A DNA stretch of 64,000 bases from Dipetalonema caudispina (Eukaryota > Nematoda > Chromadorea > Rhabditida > Onchocercidae). Shown here piece by piece: positions 43,001-53,857 of the stretch (positions are counted from its first letter, which is position 1; every line of letters starts with the position of its first letter). Location of the stretch: NCBI GenBank assembly GCA_013365325.1, contig JABVXV010000321.1, forward strand, positions 1 to 64,000, in the 5' to 3' direction. The notes beneath the pieces are model-generated. The model was not told where the DNA came from, made no database searches, and saw only the letters and a list, made by a program, of their open reading frames with translations. The position numbers and the translations under genes were made by a program.

Positions 43001-44238
43001 AGCATCCCTATCAGTTTCACCCCAATCGTGCGTCTCTTTTTCTGCCTGAACCACATTTTGGATATTTTAATGAAAGCGATAATAAAGTAGTCCACATAAA
43101 TCAGCAATGCTTAAGTTAAACTACAGTGATTATCTTAGTCTTCAACACTTACTAGGATTTCTGCAAATAATTTCTAGATAGTAGCAAGAATGAAAAAAAT
43201 TTTTAGTTTTCCGTCGTTTTTCCTCCTCTCTTTGACTGGTAACAAGATAGTAAAAGATGATAGACTAAAGCTCATATACAATCATGCCTGAAGAGATAAA
43301 AAAAAAAAAAAAAAAAACAGTAGCAGTAATTAAAATAACGGAATAACACATGAAAATTTATTATTAGGGTGGAATAACCAAAAACTTACTTCTTCCAACT
43401 CCCATTCGGAAGATGAATCTTCGTCACTCGATGTTATGTTACCATTCCCACGGGCTAAATCAATTTTAATTTCCTTTTCCTCTTCTGATTCAATATCCGG
43501 ACTATCATCATCATTTGGCAATTCGTACAAAATATTTAAATCATTTTTGGGTCGCAAATTGATATGTCGTCCGCGCATATCTACGTTACTCTTTGACCCA
43601 AATTTTCCGCTTGCTAACATATCTTTAAACCTTAAAACTCCGAACGTCAGTAAAACTAAAATTCTGGAGTTGACATGAAAAGGATGTTTTTATATGCGTT
43701 TCAGTTTTTGAAAGTCTAATTGTTAACAAGATCAAAACTGGCAATCATTACACGAATGATATTGAGATGGAAGGAAACAGTGATATTTTTTAAATGAATA
43801 TGAATCCACCAAATTAAAATTTAACAGTCAATAAATAAGCTTTCTTTAAGAGCTATCAGTTGCTGCATTTTATGTGAAGGTGTATATGGGCATCATACAA
43901 ACACATGGCACTGTTATACTGTTCAAAAAATTTTTCTTTTGAATGTTGTTTTAAGGCTGCTATTTTAACGCCTTTGATCCTATTGATATACAATTTATTC
44001 TCTAAAAGAAAGCATCCAACAAACTTTTAAATTTGTGCGCAAAATCTATAAAACTGTATGATAAAAAGAGAATTATTTGCACTGAATGTCAGGAAAGATA
44101 CCTTTCATCGATCACTACTTTTCTTTCTTTCCGCGGCAGTGCGTCAAAACGTGGGTCATTTAAAACTGCCTTAAATCTTTCATCATCCATATTTCCCTTT
44201 TTCTTTTTCTTTTTATTTTTTAGCTTCTTTGGTTCCAT
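39898..44238 (-). CDS. ESF1: ESF1, nucleolar pre-rRNA processing protein
   Basis: ESF1 is needed for 18S rRNA maturation in the nucleolus. Ten exons join in phase: 44102-44238, 43390-43630, 42886-43045, 42655-42778, 42165-42345, 41688-41872, 41310-41535, 40932-41077, 40509-40593 and 39898-40014, giving 533 residues. The start MEPKKLKNKKKKKKGN is a strong nuclear-localisation stretch, followed by DDERFKAVLNDPRFDALPRK, typical of ESF1. Further blocks are an acidic segment (SPDIESEEEKE, TSSDEDSSSEWELEE), the conserved core SRRLALCNMEWDRISATDIF and YYYAIIECDGVETASCLYE, then VRLDLRFVPDD, and the C-terminal NUC153-like motif FKALYSNSAFAVDQSHPLFK. The protein is shorter than human ESF1 (about 850), mainly in the acidic linkers. 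Exon 7 uses the in-frame donor AAG|GTAGAT. A TTTTTCAG acceptor lies 23 bases before the ATG. Confidence 0.9.
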
Positions 44239-44260
44239 GTTGAAAGCACAACGTGCTTGT

Positions 44261-44268
44261 CTGAAAAA
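44261..44268 (-). promoter_or_regulatory. Probable trans-splice acceptor of ESF1
   Basis: TTTTTCAG on the minus strand is followed by a 22-base leader and the ESF1 ATG. Whether SL1 or another leader is used cannot be told from sequence. Confidence 0.5.
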
Positions 44269-45123
44269 GCATGAAATGTTTGTATCACAGTAAAATAAAC
44301 CGACGGACAATAAGTCTTCGAAGTTTATAAGTATCAATATTATCGCTCTCTGTTTTGAATTATACGAAAAAGGTTTTTTAACAAATTATTAGTGTTATTT
44401 TCGGTTTCCATTCAGTTAGATAATTAGGAAACATCTCAGCACTAAGAAATGTTAACTGTTTCTTAACAAAAAGATACAATTCTGCTGCATACCACATCTC
44501 GGTTTAACATTGACCCCAACAAAAGCAATAAAAAAATGAGACGACAAACTTTCCTAATGCATGAAACATTCCAGCCGAGATATGATCATAATTATCGCAG
44601 AATATCCCAAAAGTGAATTAAACATTGTCTTTCTCAAAAAAAAACAAAACGACATATTCTGATCACCCGATCAGATTCAGCTAATTATGTTAATATCCGA
44701 AGCTTTCCTCCTCCAAGGGTTTCATATCTCAACTCGAGCTTAAAAAAAATAAGAAATTACTACATTACACCATTACCTTTCAATTTCAACAAACATCCTT
44801 TGTCCCTTATTCGTTTCACTGAATACTTATGCCACAAAATATCAGTATGCATTACAGAGACAGAGAGAGATATTCATCGATTCAAATCGAACTATCTAAC
44901 AAATGAAACAATGATTGTCAAAAATAATTTATTCAGAAATAAAAGAAACAGCATCTTATTATAAATAATAGCAATAATAATGTCAATCATTATAAATTGC
45001 AACAATTTATGGAAATCAGTGCATACCACTCTCCAAACAATGTCTATAAAATTCATCAAAATATATCGAAATTTATCGAATTTTAACAGACAAAAGCTAT
45101 CGAAACAAAGAAGAATAAAATAA
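44269..45123. other. Spacer between MetRS stop and ESF1 acceptor
   Basis: About 850 bases between two genes transcribed in the same direction. A minus-strand AATAAA near 44927 lies about 190 bases after the MetRS stop, leaving about 660 bases to the ESF1 acceptor. No exon is seen. The spacing is compatible with a nematode operon or with an independent promoter. Confidence 0.5.
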
Positions 45124-48100
45124 TTATTTCACAGGCACATTTCGTAAGCTAGGCGCTAGTAATGGTGATAATCCATCGATCAACAATGGTTGTCCTTTGT
45201 AAACAACTTGACCTTCACAATTTACCATCAAATCAGGTGCAACGCCTTCCCAAATCTTCTTCTTCGGATTTAGCAAAGGATCCGGTCTCCTTTTGTATCC
45301 TTCACAAGTTACCGGTTGTCCAGGAATGCAGCCTTCATCAAATTCAATCAGTTCAACCTTTTCAGGCGTAGAAGCACACAGAACCATTCCCTGCGATTCG
45401 ATACCACGCATTTTCACTGGTTTCAAATTACAAACACATATGACAAGTCGATTTTGCATCTGAAACAACGTTTCTGAAAATTCTACAAGCAGAAGTATAG
45501 TCCGTTCACAAGCTCAAGGAGTGTAAAGCACGTTAACTCACACACATGAAAAATACATTGAAACTTTATTTTTCGTAAGAGATTGCAAAAATACAGACTA
45601 TTCGGTGTAGTACATATTTTAGATTATAAGGTGGAACTTGTAAGAACTTTCTGAAAAAGGATCGAAGCAATCAATCCATTCAATATACTACTACTGGTTA
45701 TGTTGTAGTCAATTTTTTATTTCCAACGTTTTTATAAAGAAATAAAAACGTATGAGTTATACCTGCTCAATAGGTACGTGTCGCACAAGACCAGAGATAA
45801 CTGTGCGAGGTTTATCTTCACCAACATCCATTTGTTCAACATACAAACTGTCCGCATCCGGATGCTTTTCTACTTTCAAAATTCGACCAACTCGTAAATC
45901 CAAACGACCAATATCAACTATCTCATCAAGTTTGATATCTGTATTCTAATGTAAATATAAATGAACAAAATTACTTGACTAACATTAGGCAATGAGAATG
46001 TCGGAACTTACAACTTATCAATATATTCTGCTTAAAGATGCTTAAACGATAGGTCAACAGTGTTAACCATAATAATAGAAAAAGAAAACGAAGGTGTAGA
46101 GATAGTCCATGATTGTCGTGCGATTCGAAAAGTATAAAGTCTCTATACAAGGGTAAATAAAATAACAATGCATGTAAGATTTCCAGATAAATTAAAAAAC
46201 TCAGGTATTAACGTGACAATTTCAATGTTACCAAAACATAGTCTCATACTAAACACTTTTAGGTCGTTTTATCGCCAGCTTAATAAGGAAAAAAACGAAC
46301 CTCCATCATTTTTGCTTCCTTTTTTGCTTTTTGCGCCGTCGTTTTTATTTTCTTTTACTTCCCTTCTTAAAACTTTTACTTCATTCACATTCTGCTCATT
46401 CACCTTTTCCATTTGGACCACTGGGGCTGCATTATTACTACTTTCCATAAGAAAGATTTTTTCCTCGAACTTCGGAATACTGCTGACTTGCTTTACTGAA
46501 AATCATTCATATTTTACTGAACTGAAAACCTTCTTAGAATCTGGGAAACAAAACTCAACTATTCTGTTCTTTTTTTTTTTTTTTTTTCGGAAAGCTTGCG
46601 TAATAATAAACATGATGAAGAAATACGGTGAGACATGTAATGGAATATAGCGCAAACACGTGAGAAATCAACAGTTTCCTTTTATGCTATTTCTTATTTG
46701 AGTTTCAAATAAATTGCCAAAGGATAGAATAAAGATCTCCTGTATGGGGAAGATCATTTATTGTTGAGCATAAATTTGATTAAGTAGAAGCTTGTCATAA
46801 ATATTCACAACATATTTTACAACACCGTGAAATTAATGGTCTGGTAAAGAACAACAAAAATCATCCACACCAAATACGAAAAAGCCAAAAATAAGACTCT
46901 TTTGTTTCACTAATTCCTCAAAATTGGAATGAAAATTGATAAAGGATTTTTAAGCTTACAAATTTCAGCAGAATTCAACATCTGCAAAAAAATTTCAAAG
47001 AATTTCAACTTCAAAAAAATTCAAACTGACTTCCACCTACTGTCTCCAATTCAATTAATTTCGCTTTCAGTCGTTCAATCTCTGCCTTCAACTGAAGTGT
47101 TTGTTTGTTCTCTTCCTGCACTTTTATTTTTTCGAATTGATCACCTGAAATTTAAATAAAATATATAATACTCAGCTTTTTTCTTCAGATATAAAAAATA
47201 GGATTGGAAAAAAATTGAGAAAAATTACTTCGTTGTTGAAGCTTCATACTAGCAACTTTCAATAGGGAATCAATTTTCTTTTGATTAGTTAACAGTTTCG
47301 AATAAAGAGACGATGAAGCCAGATCTGCAAGAAAAAAATGAAAGTTCCTAGAAAGCAATAATGGAAGTTTCTACAAAGTGATACTCCATCTCTATAACGA
47401 AAACTAGAAATACAAATCCGAACTCAGAAAAAACTTTCCTGAATTTAGCTTAACATTTCGTTTGCCCATTTGCTCGGTAACAATAATTGCCCTTCATAAT
47501 ATTTGCTATGCTTGTTTTCTTCCCTCCACTTCTAATGCTCTTTTAATGAACACATGAAAATTATTGCGTTCCCTTACTCACTCCCCTGACTGTTGTAAAC
47601 TTCATCTTGTTCAAGATACATCAACTACAATCTCCCTTAGTTCTAACTTTTACCATAACTGAATTTTCTTACATATCTGTGCGGAGCAAAATGGAAAAAT
47701 CGTCAAAACTAATGCACAAAATGTGTACAAAAAGAAACTGACTTCAAAAAAAGACAACTCGTATAGCAGATACTTTATGTTAAACGAAAAGTGGAATGAC
47801 GTACTAAAAGAGTTCACGTAATTCACCAAATCATACTCACTTTTAATCTAAGCACTGCTTTACGGCTAGTATAATTCCAGAACTTAAATATACGCAAAAA
47901 ATTTTATACCCAAATTTAAATGTAAAAAAATCAAACAAAGCTGAATTATTTTGTGATGCCGAATAGAATAGTAGCAGTAGAAACAACAAGGGCTGCAAAA
48001 TCTTTCCAATACTGCCACTATGATAATGAATCAGTTAAAAAAACTGACCTTTAATCAATTCTTTATCATTACTTTTCTCTTCGTTTCTTGCTTTTTTCTT

Positions 48101-51100
48101 CCTTTCATCTACTACTTTCTTTTTTACCATTTGTTCATTAATTGTTGACTCACTAGCACTACCAAATCTTTTCTTGAAATTATCAATTGCACTTTTTTCC
48201 ATTTTCACAAACAATGGTTCTGGCTGCAAAAAAAAAAATAAATAAATAATTTATTCGATTAATAGAGGTCATCGAGCAGTTTTTCGGTTTGTACTAGTTA
48301 TTGCCACTTTCCCCTTTTCCAATAAATTTAAATCTTTTGTCGTTCTTTCCAACAGCAAAATATATTTTTGAAACAGGGGTGAACTCAATTTTCTTGGAAT
48401 TTTGACAAATTTTCAAAATATAATCCATGCTACTGTTATATAGAACATGCTTTTGATAAATACACTACTTTGTGACCAGACCCGTATATATATACACAGT
48501 ATACTAGATGCGCGAACTTTTTCGAACAGTCTCGTGATATAAGTCATCAAACTGAATGCCCGGATCATAGAATGGATAAGCTCAACAATACACTGCCTCT
48601 TTCAAAATTTGCGATAAGAGAAATATGTTATAGTTATATTTTTTTACAATTATTGACGAATTTACGGAGAGAGCACAGTGTTTGTATTTAATTTATCTAA
48701 GTTGATCTAGCTAATTTCAAACAATACAAAATCATCTATCTTCGTTAGAAATGGTGATAAATTTACGTATGCATACATGGTATCTAATCAGCTGGCTTAT
48801 CATATTCAAGCATGTTTTCTATAGGTACCTTTATATATATATATATATATATACAAACAATATCACGTGAAATTTTTTTTCTCCTCTCGTTGTTCTTAAC
48901 ATTTTCATTGGAATCCTCACATAAGAAATAGAAAAAGGTTTGGGCAAGATCCGGTGCCCATTTCACCAAGACCAGAGTATCAATGTTCTAAGAATTTCAT
49001 ATATACAAGAAGTTTAGTAATTCGGCTCACAGATAAATTTATTCTTTTGGAACTTAGCTAAACGATAAGCAGCACAATATCTTTTTAACATGCTTGAAAC
49101 TTCTATAACGTATATCTAAAATCCTGATAAATTATTAAAACGACTTAATGACAGCACCAGAAACATCGAAAAATACAACACAAGGTATTGATAGAAATCT
49201 CTCTGAAAGCTAAGTGTTAAAATTTAATGAACTAAGTCAGGAGAAAAGCAAAAATGATTATCTATAAGAGTAGAATACCACATAAAAGTAAAACTAACCT
49301 CGCCAATTTTATGACCAGGTTTTAAGAAAGCAATTGGAGTGTTTGGCAGCAAAGCCAGAGTCGGATGACCACAATATTCTCGTATTTTTGAACTAATGGA
49401 CGGCATATAAGGATAAAGCATAACAGCGATTAGATAACTTAAGTTCGCCACTACACCAATTACAGTACCAGCTCGTCTCCTAAAAATCTTTTGTTAAAAG
49501 AAGCATATAACTTTATTTCTTTTACTTGTTTTAGGCTACTCGATTCACTTGGTTTTTGTTGTTCACCTAATATAGGCTTGTCAATTTGTTGTAGTTTTAC
49601 TAAGAAATTATTTCGTGCTCATCTACAAAAACAATTTGTGATAAATTTGCAAATTCTCTGAAAAAATATTGTCGAACTTCAAAAAAAAAAGAGAAAAATC
49701 TCCCCCATTTTCTTCAACCTTATGCTCAAGTTCGCGGAAACTTTGCACCGTGCATTAATGAACTGGAATTAACTCTGATATAAGCAATTACCTGTCATTT
49801 TCATTTCCTTTCAGCAAAACCCAAGGTTGTGTTGACTGCATATATAAATTACCATGCCGTGATATAGAAAGGATTTTAACGATACCATCACGAAGTTTTA
49901 CCGAACTGAGACATGAATCAAAATCGCTCAAATCAGATGCAACTTGTGCTAATAATGCTTTGTCCTGTTGATCGAGGTGCATATCTGGTACCACACCATC
50001 GAAGTATTTGGATAAGAAAGTTAGTGCACGGTTCACAAAATTGCCCAAATTATTTAAAAGCTCTGCATTAACCTGAAATTTATTGGAATTCATAATTTGC
50101 AGAATTTCACTTTTTGAAATTTCGAGTCGCGATTATCAAATGGTTACAATGTTTTGAGGATTTGGTAGCTAAAGACTGTTATCATCATCCGGTTAAAGAA
50201 CATCTAATACGTAATTACGTCGAACTCCGGATATGACGGTTATGATGACTTGGGAAAACTAACTACAAAACTGAAACCTTTAATGCGAAATCATCCCAGG
50301 AAAATGAAGTATCTTGTGTTTCAGGGCGAATGTAGAACAAGTAAAATCGCCAAATATCAGCATCGATGCCAGTTTCTGCAGCCATATCGCCAAAAACTCC
50401 AACACCACGTGATCTGAATGTCGGCATTCATCAATTATATGTGAAGAAAAATTTGCAAAAATTTAAAACAATAATAAATTTCAGAAACCTCAAAATTTAT
50501 AGTAATGACTGCAAACAAATTATATGCAAGAATATATAATTCTACTTCAAAAAACTTAATTATAGCGTGGCCTTCTTAAAATGATAATAAAGATGGAGAA
50601 CATTTTCATGAAACTCTTGCCAATAAGCTAAATGATACTCATCATCACATTACTAGCTAGAAAATATGAAATACGAATGCAAAACCATACTTGCTAAACT
50701 TCGTAGACTCGTAATTCAGATATTCTGTTGCGCATAGATGATTTACCATGGTATAGTTGTCACCAGTACCAATTTGTGTGGCAGGAAACATAACGGCGTG
50801 GAAAGCAACGTTATCATGAAAAGGAAAAAGAAATAAGCTTAAGGAAAAAGGAGGAAATTCAACATGACCATAGTAAAAACAAATATACAATTACGAAAGT
50901 ATACTTGAATTAAAAGTATAGGACAGAATAATCAAAAGCTAAGATAATTGACTATTTCAATAAATTCACAGTACTTTTTTCTATCATCTCACCAAACTAA
51001 AATGTCGTACATTTTTGAAAACTTACTTTCCCAACAAAATTGTAAAGATCTACAATGTTTGGATTTCTCCACCACTGTGACCAGTCTCCTCCTAAATATT

Positions 51101-53811
51101 CTTTCGTAATTGACAAATAACCAATTGGCGCGTCAAACCAAACATAAAATACCTGAAATAATGATTTTGCCATGTATAAGCAGCATTTACAAGCTTTTCT
51201 TTTGCAAAAAGATAATTACACCGTAGGTTTCTCCACTTACCCACTTCCAGAGCATTCCTGCATTCTGACACTAGCTGCTGCACAATAAATCTATCTCCTG
51301 TAGATGTGAAATAATAGTCACTGTGATTTAATTAAATAGTAGCTGAATACCTTATTCGAGAAATTCTCGAGAGGAACGGGCACACCCCACTTCAAGTCTC
51401 GAGTTATGCAGCGTTTTCCTAAACCACTTTTCAGCCAACTTCTCGCAATTGATATAGCATTTGCTGACCACTGATTTTTCCCCAAATTAAGCTGCTTATT
51501 TAAATTTTTTTCTACGTCAGCCTGAAAACAATGATTTAATTACCTTTTTGATTATAAACGGAATCTAGAAGTTATATTTAGAACAAGTAAAGTTAAATCT
51601 CATGTTGCTTTTGAATAGTTGTCTAAACTTCATGTAATATGTAAATATCATTACGGAAGAACTAATTTGTGATAAACTGAATTCAAAACACACTGCTAAT
51701 TTATCCAAATGAAGGAAGATATGACTTGATGGTTTCACAATAGGTGTTGATTTGCATAAGTGACATCGAGGATTTATTAATTCTACGGCATTTATTAATT
51801 TTCCACAGGCATCACACTGATCTCCTCGTGCATCATTGAAATGACAGTATGGACATTCACCATATACAAAACGATCAGCCAAAAACCTAAAAAGAAATTT
51901 ATTTCCACACAATAAACAATCCGGGGGAATTCTGGCATTACGGATAACTTTCAACAGGAAAGTACGACGAAAATCCTGTGGGAGACTTTTTAGAAATGAA
52001 GAAATTGAATTAGTTTAACGTATTACATTTAAAATAAAACAGCAATACAATCAAATGAATTTTTTATACAAAACAGAGAATTTCAAAGCAGCAAAATATC
52101 CTAAATTCAGGCAAGTACGATTCAGACAAATGAATAACACATCATCCTTCGTTCTGACAATAGAATTATTGACAGAAGCAGACTACACCGTTTTTACATG
52201 ATTTTAAACCAGTTTAGCAAGTAATTTCCACTGGAATAAAAATGCGTGCGAGTTGCAGTATCTGGAACATAATTTGCTTTAATTTATTACGGTTTTTATT
52301 TAATATTTTACCTGCTACAATTATGGCAATGCAACTGATCAATGGTATCGGTCGAAGTGAAACCATTTTTATGAAGTTTCAGGAAAATTTCTTGTGTAAT
52401 TCTGAAAATAAAGAAAAATAAGGACATACAAAAGAGAATATCTAATTTTCTACAGAAAAATATGTGTTCCTTCGTTCCGAGATGTCTGCTGCACTCGCAG
52501 AATAAGAGAACTATTACGGAGATCTAGAAAATGACTTAAATATGATAAATAATACGTCGGATATGAAGAAGCATCCGTCCTAAGGCGGTTCGTGAATGTC
52601 GAATACCCAATAACCTTTCCCGGTTAAAATCAAATCAGATGAGATCTTATTACAATCAAATACATGGAATAGACTGAAAAATGATGCGAAAAAAGAAACA
52701 AAAACTAGAAATTTGTAAATTAATAGTGATATTAATAGACATTAAGTTATCCTAATACCCGCTTACCAGACTTAATCACTTGTTTATGTACTTACTCTGT
52801 CTGATGTTGTGTAGTTGTCCGACCAAAATGGTCAAAATCAATGTTGAACCATTTATAGATCTTTGCATGTAATGCATGATACTTATCACATATTTCGCGT
52901 GGTGTTAGACCTTCCTGTACTGCCTTTATTTCTGTAGCAGTACCATATTCATCTGTACCACAAATGAACAAACGACGCCAGCCTTTCAAGTAGCAGTATC
53001 TAAATAATATGGAAAATCTTAAAATTCCACACGTGCCTCAGATTTCCACCTCTTCTTGAAAAAAAGGAAAGAAAAAAATGTTCTCATTTCAATATTGAGT
53101 TCTGACATTCAAACCTAACAATCAGAGCAGAAATGCATCTTATTTGTTGCACAAAATTCACATATATTATAAAAACATTAAGATATATGTTGTTCAACAG
53201 TAGTTAAGGATAGATCAAGCAGATATACGCAAAAAGTTCTTCAAAGGTAGAAATTTGTGAAACAAAATAACCTTGAAAAAGCATCAGCACTCAAAACACA
53301 TCCAATGATATTTCCCAAATGTGGCACATTATTAACGTAAGGTAAGGCAGCTGTTATAAGAATATTCTTTTCACCCGCTTTCGGCAGTCTGAAAAAAAAG
53401 AAAAGATATTTCAGTTGGTCATCAGCAAATAAAACCATTTCCATAAAAGAAAGAAGCAACCCAAGATACCCAAGTGGATTTTGTTGTGATATCTGTTATC
53501 CTCAAAAGAATAGAATGTTTCTGCTACCATTCTTTCCTCTTTAACTCTTAAACAGTGTCAAAAGAAATGCATACAGTAAAATGTGCAAGTCAGCAGATTT
53601 TTTAAAAGAGATATTCTTATAAAAACTTGAAGTCCTGCTAGAAATTATAGTTAGAAACCATGATGTCATTTAAACAAATAAATCCAAGACATTGTAAGAT
53701 AATTTCGAAATGGAAAAATGAAAGGAAAATATATGAAGAGACATACTTTTTGGACTTATCAGCGGATTGCACATATTCTGGATTTTGATACCACGTTTTC
53801 TCGAAATCCAT
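45124..53811 (-). CDS. mars-1: Cytoplasmic methionyl-tRNA synthetase with C-terminal EMAPII domain
   Basis: The enzyme charges tRNA-Met with methionine using ATP. Seventeen exons join in phase: 53747-53811, 53272-53388, 52796-52999, 52312-52401, 51694-51886, 51351-51521, 51027-51152, 50691-50815, 50278-50413, 49792-50072, 49299-49479, 48049-48223, 47229-47324, 47037-47144, 46301-46495, 45763-45938 and 45124-45459, giving 924 residues. The class I HIGH motif is HLGN (45-48) within [16 protein letters not shown], the KMSKS motif is KFSKS (361-365), and the zinc knuckle region has CPYC, CDAC and CHLC pairs. Residues about 564-754 form a charged linker with a heptad-like stretch ([20 protein letters not shown]). 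Residues 755-924 are an EMAPII/AIMP1 tRNA-binding domain ([36 protein letters not shown]). Exon 8 appears to follow CAT rather than CAG. The nematode fusion of EMAPII to MetRS is known in C. elegans. Confidence 0.95.
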
Positions 53812-53848
53812 TTAAATTGATCAGATGACTAACTTATGCTCTCCACAC

Positions 53849-53857
53849 CTGAAACAA
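53849..53857 (-). promoter_or_regulatory. Probable trans-splice acceptor of MetRS
   Basis: TTGTTTCAG on the minus strand precedes a 37-base leader and the MetRS ATG (53811), with no upstream coding exon recognised. Confidence 0.5.

Noticed and set aside
48784..48969. Minus frame starting [20 protein letters not shown] in MetRS intron 11
   Set aside because: MetRS exons 11 and 12 join in phase without it and no partner splice sites give a homologous insertion; it ends in a TA repeat.
53241..53459. Start of MetRS at the Met within [11 protein letters not shown]
   Set aside because: That frame reads through an intron; the acceptor TTTTTTCAG at 53389 and an upstream exon with [14 protein letters not shown] give a phase-correct N-terminus.
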